DNA of 64,000 nucleotides from Sphingomonadales bacterium (GTDB lineage: Bacteria > Pseudomonadota > Alphaproteobacteria > Sphingomonadales > Sphingomonadaceae): contig JANXSN010000108.1 in assembly GCA_025352685.1 (NCBI GenBank), forward strand, positions 18,399-82,398. The letters run 5' to 3'. Under the pieces are notes generated by a model. It was not told the DNA's origin. It made no database searches and worked only from the letters and a program-made list of their open reading frames with translations. Both the position numbers and the translations under genes were made by a program. Below are positions 18,303 to 27,646 of this stretch, piece after piece. Numbering within the stretch: the first letter of the stretch is position 1; each line of letters opens with the position of its first letter.

Positions 18303-18806
18303 GTGGCAGGCAGCGTCAACAAGGTCATTCTGATCGGCAATCTGGGCAAAGACCCGGAGTCGCGCAGCTTCCAGAACGGTGGAAAAGTCGTCTCGTTTAG
18401 CGTCGCGACGTCGGAAAGCTGGAAGGACAAGAACTCGGGCGACCGTAAAGACCGAACCGAATGGCACAATGTGTCGATCTTCAGCGAGGGCCTTGCCCGC
18501 GTTGCCGAACAATATCTGAAAAAGGGCAGCAAGGTCTATCTCGAGGGTCAGCTCGAAACGCGCAAGTGGCAGGACAAGGAAGGCAACGACCGTTTCACGA
18601 CGGATGTGGTGCTGCGAAACTTCAATTCGTCGATGGTCCTGCTCGACGGCCGCGAAGGCGGCGGATCGCGGGGTGGTGGAAGCGATTGGAGCCAGGACGA
18701 AGGCGCGCGCGGTTCTGCCGGCGACTTTCGCGGCAGCGCGGCGCGGGGTGGAACCAGTCGCCCGACTGCATTCGACAGCGATCTCGATGACGACGTGCCT
18801 TTTTAA
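18303..18806 (+). CDS. ssb: Single-stranded DNA-binding protein
   Basis: SSB coats single-stranded DNA during replication and repair. The 167-aa product has the OB fold (VNKVILIGNLGKDPE..., WHNVSIFSEGLA, YLEGQLETRKWQDKEG), a glycine-rich disordered linker and the acidic tip ending DDDVPF, which recruits partner proteins. It starts at a GTG whose AGGAG overlaps the feoB stop codon. Its usual partner uvrA is not in the window. Confidence 0.96.
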   Translation: MAGSVNKVILIGNLGKDPESRSFQNGGKVVSFSVATSESWKDKNSGDRKDRTEWHNVSIFSEGLARVAEQYLKKGSKVYLEGQLETRKWQDKEGNDRFTTDVVLRNFNSSMVLLDGREGGGSRGGGSDWSQDEGARGSAGDFRGSAARGGTSRPTAFDSDLDDDVPF

Positions 18807-18821
18807 GACATCGCCGGCGCC

Positions 18822-19337
18822 TTAGGGTTTCAACATACCCTTCAGCCCCGAAAATGGCCCAGAATCGTTGCCGGCGACCCATTTTCCCTCGCCCGTGCGG
18901 GCGCGCTCGGCTTCGGTGCGGGGAAAAGGATCGAGTGCCAGTCCAAGCGTTTGCGCCACAGCCTCTCCGAGGTCGACCGCACCATTGTCCATCGCGATCA
19001 GGTCGCAGTCGTCGTCGCTCAGTTCAACTTCGTCGGTGTCGCTGACGAGCACGTCGGGATCGACGAAGCGCAACGTAAACGACTCGTCGAGATGGGTTGG
19101 GATTGGGTCGCCCGTCACAACGCAGGTCTGCACGGCATCGGCGACAAACTGTCCCACCGTTTCCACTCCCGCGGCGCTCGCGGTGAGCGTTACAGTCGCA
19201 GTCAGCATATCGAGCGCGACCAGATCGAACCGCGCAGCAACGGCGCCACGCTCTTGTGCCGTTGCCTCGATGGTCACGCTGCGTGGGATCGACCCGATCG
19301 AGTCAAGCGCGAACCGGCGGCTGAACTCCGGCGTCAT
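18822..19337 (-). CDS. DUF177 (YceD-like) protein, 23S rRNA accumulation factor family
   Basis: The 171-aa protein matches the DUF177/YceD pattern: MTPEFSRRFALDSIG at the N-terminus, a central ...TCVVTGDPIPTHLDESF..., an acidic stretch (DEVELSDDDCDLI) and GAVDLGEAVAQTLGLALDPFPR. E. coli YceD is needed for 23S rRNA accumulation and usually precedes rpmF-plsX; neither is here. It is translationally coupled to the upstream chaperone gene by an ATGA overlap (4 bp). Confidence 0.88.
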   Translation of the reverse strand: MTPEFSRRFALDSIGSIPRSVTIEATAQERGAVAARFDLVALDMLTATVTLTASAAGVETVGQFVADAVQTCVVTGDPIPTHLDESFTLRFVDPDVLVSDTDEVELSDDDCDLIAMDNGAVDLGEAVAQTLGLALDPFPRTEAERARTGEGKWVAGNDSGPFSGLKGMLKP

Positions 19338-19849
19338 CCCAAGTGACCGCCCAGCAGCCCATCGATCGCGGCCGAGTCGATGCGGCCGCGCAAGGCCGTA
19401 ATTCGCGCCAGCGCTGCGTCGGCGTTACCCGGCACGTGTCCCCGCCATAATGTCCGGCTCAGTGTCTCGAGATCAAGACCAGCACGGTGCGCCCCCAACC
19501 GCCCGCCGACGACCGCCATCATCTCGCCGACCTGCTTGCCGACGACAAGGTCGCCGAAACCTAATTCGCGAATCTGCCCGTCCATGTCGTCGATAAACCG
19601 CTCGGTGAGCAGCACCGCCTCGAGATCGCGCCCTTCGCGTTCAAGCCGCAACAGGACAAGCGACAGCACCAGTGACACCATGTCAAACCGGCCATCGACG
19701 GTGTCGGGGACGCCGTAGTCGGCGTACCAATAGGGGCGCCTCGCCTCGGCCACGACAGCGGCATATACCGCCCCCAGACTATGCTCGCGTTTGCCGAACA
19801 ATCGGCCAAAAAATCCGGGCTTCCGCTCTGTGCTTGCTGTTGTCATCAT
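19334..19849 (-). CDS. Ubiquinol-cytochrome c chaperone family protein (CBP3/UQCC1-like)
   Basis: The 171-aa protein shows the family core: YAAVVAEARRPYWYADYGVPDTVDGRFDM, LSRTLWRGHVP near the end, and a helical middle. Relatives assist assembly of the cytochrome bc1 complex. I start at ATG 19849; the frame extends 84 codons further upstream across the divergent lipoprotein gene, which cannot be real. It is the first gene of a two-gene operon with the DUF177 gene. Confidence 0.85.
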   Translation of the reverse strand: MMTTASTERKPGFFGRLFGKREHSLGAVYAAVVAEARRPYWYADYGVPDTVDGRFDMVSLVLSLVLLRLEREGRDLEAVLLTERFIDDMDGQIRELGFGDLVVGKQVGEMMAVVGGRLGAHRAGLDLETLSRTLWRGHVPGNADAALARITALRGRIDSAAIDGLLGGHLG

Positions 19850-19922
19850 GTTTAGCATATTGCGACGCGGCGGCGCGCTTGCAATCGGGCAATCTCGTGC
19901 GTGACGTTTAAAGAGTATTCTC

Positions 19923-20399
19923 ATGGCCGTACCGCGTATCCTGACACTTGTTTCGATCATCGCCGTCGGCCTGGCCGCTGGGTGCGCACGAGTGCCCGGG
20001 CACCAGGGCTTCATCATCGATCCGCAGCTCGCCGCAGCGGTCAAGCCCGGCGTCGACAACAAGGCTTCGGTTCGGGGAACGCTCGGACGGCCTAGCTTCA
20101 CCGGCCAATTTGACGAGAACGACTGGTATTACGTGTCGCGCGATACTAAGCAGCTGGCATACAAAATTCCTCGCCCCTCGGCGCAAAAAATCCTCCACGT
20201 CCGTTTCGACAGGGGCGGCAACGTCGCCACCGTGGAAACGACCGGACTTGAAAAGGTCGCGATGATCCATGTCGTGAAAGACCGGACGCCCACGCCCGGC
20301 CGCGACCGCAACTTCTTCCAGGAATTGTTCGGTAATATCGGCCAGGTCGGTTCCGTCGGTCGCGGTGGCGGATCGACGGATAACCCCGACGGTAACTGA
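19923..20399 (+). CDS. bamE: BamE (SmpA/OmlA)-like outer-membrane assembly lipoprotein
   Basis: The 158-aa product has a lipoprotein signal with lipobox LAAGC (Cys about residue 21) and the BamE fold pattern GVDNKASVRGTLGRPSFTG...WYYVSRDT. BamE is a subunit of the BAM machine that inserts outer-membrane proteins. The glycine/asparagine-rich tail after residue 130 is not part of the domain. It is divergent from the bc1 chaperone gene with 73 bp between the starts. The 112-bp stretch downstream, before malic enzyme, shows no clear terminator. Confidence 0.88.
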   Translation: MAVPRILTLVSIIAVGLAAGCARVPGHQGFIIDPQLAAAVKPGVDNKASVRGTLGRPSFTGQFDENDWYYVSRDTKQLAYKIPRPSAQKILHVRFDRGGNVATVETTGLEKVAMIHVVKDRTPTPGRDRNFFQELFGNIGQVGSVGRGGGSTDNPDGN

Positions 20400-20511
20400 T
20401 ATCCTGATCAACGCGTTAAGCTGAAGCTTTTCCGGGATCCGCCCCTTGCGCCACGCTGCAGCCGGGGTGTGCGCCGCGATGCTGGACAAAGCCCGACACC
20501 GCAGCGCAGTT

Positions 20512-22776
20512 TTATCGCGCGACGCCGCCCGCCGCCAGAACAGCCAACGTGACTAACTCGCTCGCTGTCGAAGCCATCGTCGCAATCTGAACTGGCTTTT
20601 CCATGCCGATGAGCATCGGCCCGATCACCGAATCACCGCCGAGTTCGCGCAGCAGCTTGGCCGACAGATTCGCCGACTGAAGTCCGGGCATGATCAACAC
20701 ATTTGCCGGCCCAGACAGGCGGCTGAACGGATAGCTCGCCATGACCTTGGGGTTAAGGGCGACGTCGGGGGCCATTTCACCCTCGAACTCGAACCCAACG
20801 TTGCGTTTTTCGAGCGCAGTGACGGCATCGCGCAAATTGGTCAGGAACGACCCTTCGGGGTTACCAAAAGTCGAATAGCTGAGGAAGGCGACTCGCGGTT
20901 CATGGCCCATGGCACGGGCAACCGCCGCTGTCCCCTCGGCGATATCGGCCAGTTGCTCCGCAGTCGGGCGTTCGTTGACCGTGGTGTCGGCCATGAACAC
21001 CGTGTGCGACTGGCCGACGAGCACGTGAACACCGAAGGGAATACGACCTTCGGCCGGGTCGAGCACCCGGCGAATCTCGCGCATCGACTGGGCATAGGTG
21101 CGGGTCGTGCCGGTGATCATTGCATCGGCCTCGCCCATTTTCAGCAGGAGCGCAGCGAAGACGTTGCGGTCCTGGTTCACCATCCGCTCCACTTCGCGCC
21201 TCAGATAGCCGCGTCGCTGAAGCCGCTCGTAAAGCTTGTCGACCATTGCAGGAACGAGTGGTGAGTTGCGGCTGTTGTGGACCTCGAACGTCTCGGGTTT
21301 GTCGACACCGAGCGCCGACAGGCGCTGATGCACATCATCACGCCCTACGAGCACCGGTATACCGTAGCCGCCGTCGCGAAAGGCGATCGCCGCGCGCAGG
21401 ACGACCTCTTCTTCTCCCTCGGCAAACACCACGCGCTTTGGATGCGCGCGTGCGCCTTCATAGGCGAGGCCGAGCACGGAGGTGGTGGGGTTGAGCCGCG
21501 CGCGCAGGACGAGGCGGTATTCGTCCATATCGAGGATCGGTCGCGTTGCGACGCCTGAATCCATCGCCGCTTTGGCGACGGCCATGGGCACGACCTCCAT
21601 CAGGCGCGGATCGAACGGAGCCGGTATGATGTAGTCACGGCCGAAACTCGACGCCCGCCCACCATAGGCCGCCGCCACTTCCTCGGGTACCTGAGCACGC
21701 GCGAGTTCGGCGATCGCGTTGGCCGCAGCGATCTTCATCTCTTCATTGATCGCCGTGGCACGCACATCGAGCGCGCCCCGGAAGATGAAGGGGAAACCGA
21801 GTACATTGTTGACTTGATTAGGATAATCAGAACGCCCCGTTGCGACGATGCAGTCGGGACGGACCGCCTTTGCTGCCGGCGGCGTGATTTCGGGATCGGG
21901 GTTGGCCATCGCGAAAATAATCGGCGACGGGGCCATTTTTTCCAAAAACGCCGGCGTCAGCGCATCCTTGGCCGAAAGCCCGAGGAAGATGTCGGCGCCT
22001 TCGAGCGCCTCCTCGAGCGTACGGCGGTCGGTCTTGGCGGCATGCGCTGACTTCCACTGGTCCATGCCCTTTTCTCGACCCTGGTAGATGACGCCGGAGC
22101 GATCGCACATGATGACATTATCATGGCGTACGCCCATGGCCTTGATGAGCGCCGTACAGGCAATCGCCGCAGCGCCAGCGCCATTGACCACGACCTTGAC
22201 GTCCTTGAGCTCGCGTCCGGTCAGCAGCACGGCATTGATGAGGCCTGCAGCCGTGATGATCGCCGTGCCATGCTGATCGTCGTGCATGACGGGTATTTTC
22301 ATTCGCTCCTTTAGCGCTTGCTCGATCATGAAGCATTCGGGCGCCTTAATGTCCTCGAGGTTGATTCCACCAAACGTCGGTTCCATCAGTGCCACCGCGT
22401 TAATGAACGCTTCGGGATCTTCGGTCGCCAGCTCGATATCGATCGAATCGACATCGGCGAAACGTTTGAACAGCACCGCCTTGCCTTCCATCACTGGTTT
22501 CGACGCCAGTGCTCCCAGATTGCCAAGGCCGAGAATGGCCGTGCCGTTCGAGATGACCGCAACGAGATTGCCCTTGGCGGTGTAATCATAGGCAGTGGCC
22601 GGATCTTCGGCGATGGCACGGACGGGGACGGCAACGCCGGGCGAATAGGCCAACGACAGGTCCCGTTGCGTCGCCATCGGCTTCGAGGCGATAATCTCGA
22701 TCTTCCCCGGGCGCCCCGCCGAATGGAACAACAGCGCTTCGCGCTCGGAAAACTGGATGTTGGCTTCTTCGGACAT
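20512..22776 (-). CDS. maeB: NADP-dependent malic enzyme with C-terminal phosphotransacetylase-like domain
   Basis: The enzyme decarboxylates malate to pyruvate with NADP. The 754-aa product has the malic N-domain (SLAYSPGVAVPVRAIAEDP; GLGNLGALASKPVMEGKA; HDDQHGTAI), the NAD-binding domain (VVNGAGAAAIAC) and, from about residue 430, a PTA_PTB domain (EGEEEVVLRAA; MADTTVNERPTAEQLADIA). Such hybrid malic enzymes are typical of proteobacteria; the PTA part generally serves oligomerisation and allostery rather than acetyl transfer. A GGGGGA lies upstream of the ATG. It is divergent from mutS. Confidence 0.96.
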   Translation of the reverse strand: MSEEANIQFSEREALLFHSAGRPGKIEIIASKPMATQRDLSLAYSPGVAVPVRAIAEDPATAYDYTAKGNLVAVISNGTAILGLGNLGALASKPVMEGKAVLFKRFADVDSIDIELATEDPEAFINAVALMEPTFGGINLEDIKAPECFMIEQALKERMKIPVMHDDQHGTAIITAAGLINAVLLTGRELKDVKVVVNGAGAAAIACTALIKAMGVRHDNVIMCDRSGVIYQGREKGMDQWKSAHAAKTDRRTLEEALEGADIFLGLSAKDALTPAFLEKMAPSPIIFAMANPDPEITPPAAKAVRPDCIVATGRSDYPNQVNNVLGFPFIFRGALDVRATAINEEMKIAAANAIAELARAQVPEEVAAAYGGRASSFGRDYIIPAPFDPRLMEVVPMAVAKAAMDSGVATRPILDMDEYRLVLRARLNPTTSVLGLAYEGARAHPKRVVFAEGEEEVVLRAAIAFRDGGYGIPVLVGRDDVHQRLSALGVDKPETFEVHNSRNSPLVPAMVDKLYERLQRRGYLRREVERMVNQDRNVFAALLLKMGEADAMITGTTRTYAQSMREIRRVLDPAEGRIPFGVHVLVGQSHTVFMADTTVNERPTAEQLADIAEGTAAVARAMGHEPRVAFLSYSTFGNPEGSFLTNLRDAVTALEKRNVGFEFEGEMAPDVALNPKVMASYPFSRLSGPANVLIMPGLQSANLSAKLLRELGGDSVIGPMLIGMEKPVQIATMASTASELVTLAVLAAGGVAR

Positions 22777-22863
22777 GAAAATCCCCCTGGGCTTTCCCTA
22801 TGTTATCCGCGCAAATGCGGGAAAGCCACTTTCGCCGCATTGTCGGGCGTGTATGCAATTCAT

Positions 22864-25458
22864 GTGACGTCTGCTGCAACCACGCCCGAGCCCCATACGA
22901 CGCCCATGATGGCGCAATATCATACGTTGAAGGCCGAGGCGCCCGATTCGCTATTGTTCTACCGGATGGGCGATTTTTTCGAGCTGTTCTTCGATGACGC
23001 CAAGGCGGCAGCGGCCTGCCTCGATATCGCACTTACGTCGCGCGGCGAGTATGACGGCCAGAAGGTGCCGATGTGCGGCGTGCCCGTCCATGCTGCAGAC
23101 GCCTATCTGGCGCGTCTGATCCGAGGTGGATTCAGAGTCGCCATTGCCGAGCAAGTCGAAAGTCCCGCAGCGGCAAAGGCGCGAGGCGGCAAGACGATTG
23201 TTCGGCGCGCGATTGTCCGCGTCGTAACCGCCGGTACGCTGACAGAGGACGTGTTACTCGATTCCAGGTCGAGCAACTGGTTGGTCGCGGTCGCACGGAC
23301 CGGGGGCGTGCTTGCCTTTGCTGCTGCCGACGTTTCAACTGGCGCGTTCGAGGTGGGCGAGGTTGGGCCGGAGGCGCTCAATGCCGAACTGGCCCGATTG
23401 TCGCCTTCCGAAGTGGTCGTCCAACCACAGATCGGTGTCACCGGCGTGGAACGCGCTGCTACGGATTTCGATTCGGCCAAGGGCGAGGCGCGCCTTCGTG
23501 CGCTTCACGGTGTCGCAACTCTTGACGGTTTCGCAGCGTTTACACGTGCCGAACTGGCGGCCGCCCACGGGCTACTTGCCTATCTCGATCATGCGGGCAA
23601 GGGAACGCTGCCTTTCCTGATGCCGCCGGTGCGCCGCACCACCGCCGAGCACATGGCAATTGATGCCGCCACGCGCGAAAGTCTCGAATTGGTGCAGGCC
23701 AATGGTGGCGGGCGCAAAGGAAGCTTGCTCGACGCGATCGACCGAACCGTTACCGGGGCGGGTGCGCGAATGCTGGCCGCTGATTTGTCAGCCCCGCTGA
23801 CTAACCGTAACGAAATCGATACGCGCCTCGATCTGGTTCAGCACTGGACGCAAGACGGGATCGGGCGTGAACGATTGCGCGCGACATTGCGGGCGATTCC
23901 CGATGTAGCGCGCGCGCTGGCTCGCTTATCCGCCCGACGAGGCAGCCCACGCGACCTCGGCGCGCTGCGCGATGGGCTGGCACGCGCATGCGAATTGCGG
24001 ACGCGACTGGACCAGGTCGACGCGCCGCGCTTGCTGACGCAAATTCTGCCAGCGCTCGCCGGACACGACGCCTTCATCGACCAGCTGGCAAAGGCTCTCG
24101 TCGCCGAGCCACCGGTCGATGCATCGACCGGTGGGTATATCGCCACCGGATACGACGCCGCGCTCGACGACCTGCGCGATGCAGGCGGCATGGGACGTCG
24201 CGAGATCGCCGCGCTAGAGATCGCCTATCGCGAACGCACTGGCATCGCGACACTCAAGATCCGCCATAACGGCGTCATCGGCTATCACGTCGAAGCGCCC
24301 GCTCGGGTTGCCGATCCATTGATGGCGGCGGACTCGGGTTTTGCCCATCGTCAGACCCTGGCCGGCGTCGTGCGCTTCAACGCGCCTGAACTGCACGAGC
24401 TTGCGCTGCGTGTAACGCAGGCAGGCGCGCGCGCGCTGGCCGTTGAGGCCGCGCATTTCGAGGACCTCACCGAACTGGTACTTGCGTCGGCGCGCACTGT
24501 TTCGGCGACGGCGGACGCCCTGGCCCGTCTCGACGTGGCGACCGCCAATGCGCAGGCAGCTGTCGACTACGACTGGTGTCGTCCCACACTTGTCGATCAT
24601 CCCTGTTTCGAGATTGCCGGTGGTCGGCATCCCGTGGTCGAAGCTGCGGTCAGTGCATCGGGCGCACGGTTCGTTGCCAATGATTGCGCACTCGGGGAAA
24701 CCGACCGGCTCTGGTTGGTGACTGGGCCCAATATGGGCGGCAAATCGACCTTTCTGCGCCAGAACGCCCTCATTGCCGTGATGGCGCAGGCAGGGTGTTT
24801 CGTACCCGCGAAATCGGCAACGCTCGGCCTTATTGATCGCCTGTTCAGTCGCGTCGGCGCCTCAGACAATCTCGCACGGGGACGGTCGACATTCATGGTC
24901 GAGATGGTCGAGACCGCCGCCATTCTGGCGCAGGCTACGGCGCGTAGCTTCGTTATCCTCGACGAAGTAGGGCGGGGCACCTCCACCTATGACGGACTTG
25001 CGATCGCCTGGGCAGTGGTCGAAGCGATACATGAGGTCAACAAATGCCGCTGCCTGTTCGCTACGCACTATCACGAGCTGACTCGCCTCGCAGAAAAGCT
25101 GCCGGCGTTGTCGCTCCACCACGTTCGAGCCCGCGAATATCGGGGCGACCTCGTCTTGCTCCACGAGGTCGCCGATGGCCCCGCAGACCGGAGTTACGGC
25201 ATTGCCGTCGCGCGGCTTGCGGGGATGTCGGCTGCAGTCCTGCAACGCTCGAAGTCGGTACTTGCCAAGCTCGAAGCAGGACGCGCGTCGACTGGCGGCC
25301 TTGCGGCAGGGCTCGACGATTTGCCGCTGTTTTCGGTATTGGTCGAAGCGGCAAAATCGGACCCGCTGCGCGATGCCCTCGCGGCGATCCAGCCCGATGC
25401 GCTGAGCCCGCGCGAAGCACTGAACGCGCTGTATACACTCAAGAAGCTGGGCGAATAG
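22864..25458 (+). CDS. mutS: DNA mismatch repair protein MutS
   Basis: MutS recognises mismatches and starts repair with MutL. The 864-aa product includes the mismatch-binding domain with FYRMGDFFELFF (the Phe-x-Glu that stacks on the mismatch), the connector and lever domains, Walker A GPNMGGKST, Walker B ILDEVGRGTSTYDG and the TRLAEKLP-type C-terminal region. The start is uncertain: GTG 22864 gives a usual-sized N-terminus, while ATG 22906 or 22909 are alternatives 14-15 codons inside. The frame is open much further upstream, but that part is antisense to malic enzyme. Confidence 0.95.
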   Translation: MTSAATTPEPHTTPMMAQYHTLKAEAPDSLLFYRMGDFFELFFDDAKAAAACLDIALTSRGEYDGQKVPMCGVPVHAADAYLARLIRGGFRVAIAEQVESPAAAKARGGKTIVRRAIVRVVTAGTLTEDVLLDSRSSNWLVAVARTGGVLAFAAADVSTGAFEVGEVGPEALNAELARLSPSEVVVQPQIGVTGVERAATDFDSAKGEARLRALHGVATLDGFAAFTRAELAAAHGLLAYLDHAGKGTLPFLMPPVRRTTAEHMAIDAATRESLELVQANGGGRKGSLLDAIDRTVTGAGARMLAADLSAPLTNRNEIDTRLDLVQHWTQDGIGRERLRATLRAIPDVARALARLSARRGSPRDLGALRDGLARACELRTRLDQVDAPRLLTQILPALAGHDAFIDQLAKALVAEPPVDASTGGYIATGYDAALDDLRDAGGMGRREIAALEIAYRERTGIATLKIRHNGVIGYHVEAPARVADPLMAADSGFAHRQTLAGVVRFNAPELHELALRVTQAGARALAVEAAHFEDLTELVLASARTVSATADALARLDVATANAQAAVDYDWCRPTLVDHPCFEIAGGRHPVVEAAVSASGARFVANDCALGETDRLWLVTGPNMGGKSTFLRQNALIAVMAQAGCFVPAKSATLGLIDRLFSRVGASDNLARGRSTFMVEMVETAAILAQATARSFVILDEVGRGTSTYDGLAIAWAVVEAIHEVNKCRCLFATHYHELTRLAEKLPALSLHHVRAREYRGDLVLLHEVADGPADRSYGIAVARLAGMSAAVLQRSKSVLAKLEAGRASTGGLAAGLDDLPLFSVLVEAAKSDPLRDALAAIQPDALSPREALNALYTLKKLGE

Positions 25459-25461
25459 GGG

Positions 25462-26073
25462 TCACCCGATAACGTCGCGCATCCGTTTCAGATAGCGGGC
25501 CAGCACGTCGATCTCGACGTTAACCTCGCGCCCCGGGTCCAGTTGCCCGAGCGTTGTGACTACCCATGTATGCGGGATAATGTTCACCCAAAAATGGGTG
25601 CCATCGCCTGTTTCTGCCGCGTCGCGCACGTCGTTAACGGTCAGCGAAACGCCATCAATGGTCACTGACCCTTTCGACGCGATGAAAGGAGCGATCTGGT
25701 GGGGCACGCGAATGCCGACCCGGTGTGATCCCCCTTCTTCGCACACGTCAACGACGGTGCCGACGCCGTCGACATGACCGGTTACGATGTGCCCACCCAG
25801 TTCGTCGCCGATTTTCAACGCCCGTTCGAGGTTAAGGCACCGTCCGGCTTCCCACATGCTCGCGGCAGTCTTGGCGGCACTTTCGCCCGACACGTCGACC
25901 GCAAACCAGTCCGAACCCTTTTCCACCACGGTCATGCATGCACCCGAGCAGGCGATCGAGGCGCCGATAGCAATGCTGCCCATCTCATAGCCACAGCTGA
26001 CGACGATCCGTTGATCACCGCGAGGTTCGTTCGACTCAACTTTGCCGATGTCGGTGACGATGCCAGTGAACAT
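25462..26073 (-). CDS. ribE: Riboflavin synthase, alpha subunit
   Basis: The enzyme dismutates two 6,7-dimethyl-8-ribityllumazine molecules to riboflavin. The 203-aa protein is two tandem lumazine-binding barrels: MFTGIVTDIG starts the first with SIACSGACMTVV, and GGHIVTGHVDGVG plus TIDGVSLTVNDV mark the second. I start at ATG 26073, five bases after the ribD stop; the longer frame runs into ribD. The stop is 3 bp from the convergent mutS stop. ribBA and ribH are not in the window. Confidence 0.95.
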   Translation of the reverse strand: MFTGIVTDIGKVESNEPRGDQRIVVSCGYEMGSIAIGASIACSGACMTVVEKGSDWFAVDVSGESAAKTAASMWEAGRCLNLERALKIGDELGGHIVTGHVDGVGTVVDVCEEGGSHRVGIRVPHQIAPFIASKGSVTIDGVSLTVNDVRDAAETGDGTHFWVNIIPHTWVVTTLGQLDPGREVNVEIDVLARYLKRMRDVIG

Positions 26074-26078
26074 GTTCG

Positions 26079-27050
26079 CTACCCCCGGATCCGTTCGTAG
26101 ACATCGAGCCGGTCGCTGCCAAGCCAACGACTGTCGGTCGGCTTCCATTGCCCCTGTGCATCCGCGATATCGCGAAGACCGATATCACCCAAAGTACGAC
26201 CGCCCCCAATCAAGAGCGGCGCCCGGTAGATCAGCAACCGGTCGACGAGATCGGCGGCGAGAAACGCAGCGGCAGTGCCCATCCCTCCTTCGACAAACAA
26301 TCGATCTGCGTTGAGCGCCCCGATTTCGGCAAGGTCGCGAAGAACCACCCAGCCGGCGGGTGCGTCGGCGGTCCGCGAGAGCAACACCCGCTGCGGCGCC
26401 CGCGACTCCAGCCCCGACAATCGCACGCCGAGATGCGGCGCATCGGATACATAAGTGCCACGGCCGACCAGAATGGCATCAGCGAGGGCGCGCTGAAGAT
26501 GGCTGTGTGCGCGGGCGGCCTCACCGGTGATCCACTTGCTGCGGCCATCCGCCATTGCCGCTGCGCCATCAAGCGACAGCGCCAGCTTGAGCGTGACATG
26601 GGGACGTGCGTACCGTTGGCGCATCAGAAACCCCGCCATCGCCCGCTCGGCCTCATGCGCGCCCGGTCCCACTGTCAGAGCAATTCCTGCTGCACCCAAC
26701 CGCGCAAATCCCTTGCCATTCACCGCGGGGAAGGGATCGTGAAGGGCCGCCACGACCCGAGCCACACCCGCTTCAATAAAGCTTGCGGCGCACGCCGGCC
26801 CGCGGCCCGGCTGTGCGCACGGCTCAAGCGTCACATAGGCGGTCGCGCCACGCGCAGCAGCGCCTGCCTGCACGAGGGCCATCGCTTCGGCGTGAGGGCG
26901 TCCGCCGGGCTGCGTCCAACCGCGCCCGACGACGCGGCCTTCGCGCACAATTACACATCCCACGCATGGATTGGAGGCGGTTCTTCCTTGTCCGCGCTGG
27001 CTGAGCGCCAGCGCCGCCGCCATCCAGCGACTATCGTCGGGGTGTGACAT
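26079..27050 (-). CDS. ribD: Bifunctional diaminohydroxyphosphoribosylaminopyrimidine deaminase / reductase
   Basis: Catalyses the second and third steps of riboflavin synthesis. The 323-aa product has the N-terminal cytidine-deaminase-like domain with HAE (zinc ligand and catalytic Glu) and PCAQPGRGPAC (second and third zinc ligands with the usual spacing, though the common HH and TPP residues differ), and the C-terminal reductase domain starting near ARPHVTLKLALSLDG with FVEGGMG. Overlaps the preceding small membrane protein gene by 20 bp and leads into ribE after 5 bp. No FMN riboswitch was recognised upstream. Confidence 0.94.
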   Translation of the reverse strand: MSHPDDSRWMAAALALSQRGQGRTASNPCVGCVIVREGRVVGRGWTQPGGRPHAEAMALVQAGAAARGATAYVTLEPCAQPGRGPACAASFIEAGVARVVAALHDPFPAVNGKGFARLGAAGIALTVGPGAHEAERAMAGFLMRQRYARPHVTLKLALSLDGAAAMADGRSKWITGEAARAHSHLQRALADAILVGRGTYVSDAPHLGVRLSGLESRAPQRVLLSRTADAPAGWVVLRDLAEIGALNADRLFVEGGMGTAAAFLAADLVDRLLIYRAPLLIGGGRTLGDIGLRDIADAQGQWKPTDSRWLGSDRLDVYERIRG

Positions 27051-27393
27051 CGATGCCCAAAGTCTTTGCGAGCTTTTTATATTCTCGCTGCCGTTTGCGC
27101 GCTGCCTGTTCTTGAGCCTTGCGATCGGCGATCTCCTGCGGCGCGTCCTTGACCAACTGCGCGCGCACCTCGGCTTCCGAGCGGGTCTTGGGCCATTGTT
27201 TGACGTACATTACCTCGGGCGGCTTCCACTCGGGTCGCACGTTCAATTTGTCGAAAATAGCCCAGAACCAGAGTGCGGTAATGACCGTCGCGAGGACACC
27301 AAAGCCAAGCTCATGCCGGCGTCGCTGGCGGATGAAAGACCACAGATCGCCAAGAGCGCGGGTAGGTCGGACAGGACGGGGGAAGAATGCCAT
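27031..27393 (-). CDS. Small single-pass membrane protein of unknown function in the rib operon
   Basis: The 120-aa protein has a basic N-terminus, one transmembrane helix (about residues 31-47, LGFGVLATVITALWFWAIF), then a charged periplasmic or cytoplasmic tail rich in Lys/Arg/Glu that is probably helical. I recognise no enzyme motif. Its stop lies inside the first codons of ribD, so the two are almost certainly co-translated. The start could also be the GTG at 27411, six codons upstream. The 253 bp between it and gltX probably hold the promoter of this operon; no clear site was identified. Confidence 0.7.
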   Translation of the reverse strand: MAFFPRPVRPTRALGDLWSFIRQRRRHELGFGVLATVITALWFWAIFDKLNVRPEWKPPEVMYVKQWPKTRSEAEVRAQLVKDAPQEIADRKAQEQAARKRQREYKKLAKTLGIDVTPRR

Positions 27394-27646
27394 CGCGTCA
27401 GAGATAGTCACTTCACCCGCGCCGATCCAGTCGCGTCCACGCCCCTGTCGGAGCGCACGCCCTGGTGTCCCCCGGTAAGCTGAGAACCTCCTCGGTCGGT
27501 GAGCTTTCAGGAGGACGATCGAGGATGGTACCGGCAATGCCGATCCGAGGAATAACCGCAGCCGCAAAAAAGCGGAGTCATGAAACGCCAGAGCGGGACA
27601 CCGCTCACCACATTCGTCAAATTATCTTGTCGCATTGCCTGACGTG

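Noticed and set aside
22318..22863. N-terminal extension of mutS
   Set aside because: It is antisense to malic enzyme and unlike MutS; the frame is open by chance in GC-rich DNA.
26148..27047. 299-codon plus frame opposite ribD
   Set aside because: Shadow frame; ribD has both catalytic domains and operon overlaps.
27394..27646. Possible FMN riboswitch ahead of the rib operon
   Set aside because: The conserved RFN core sequences were not recognised on the minus strand in this gap.
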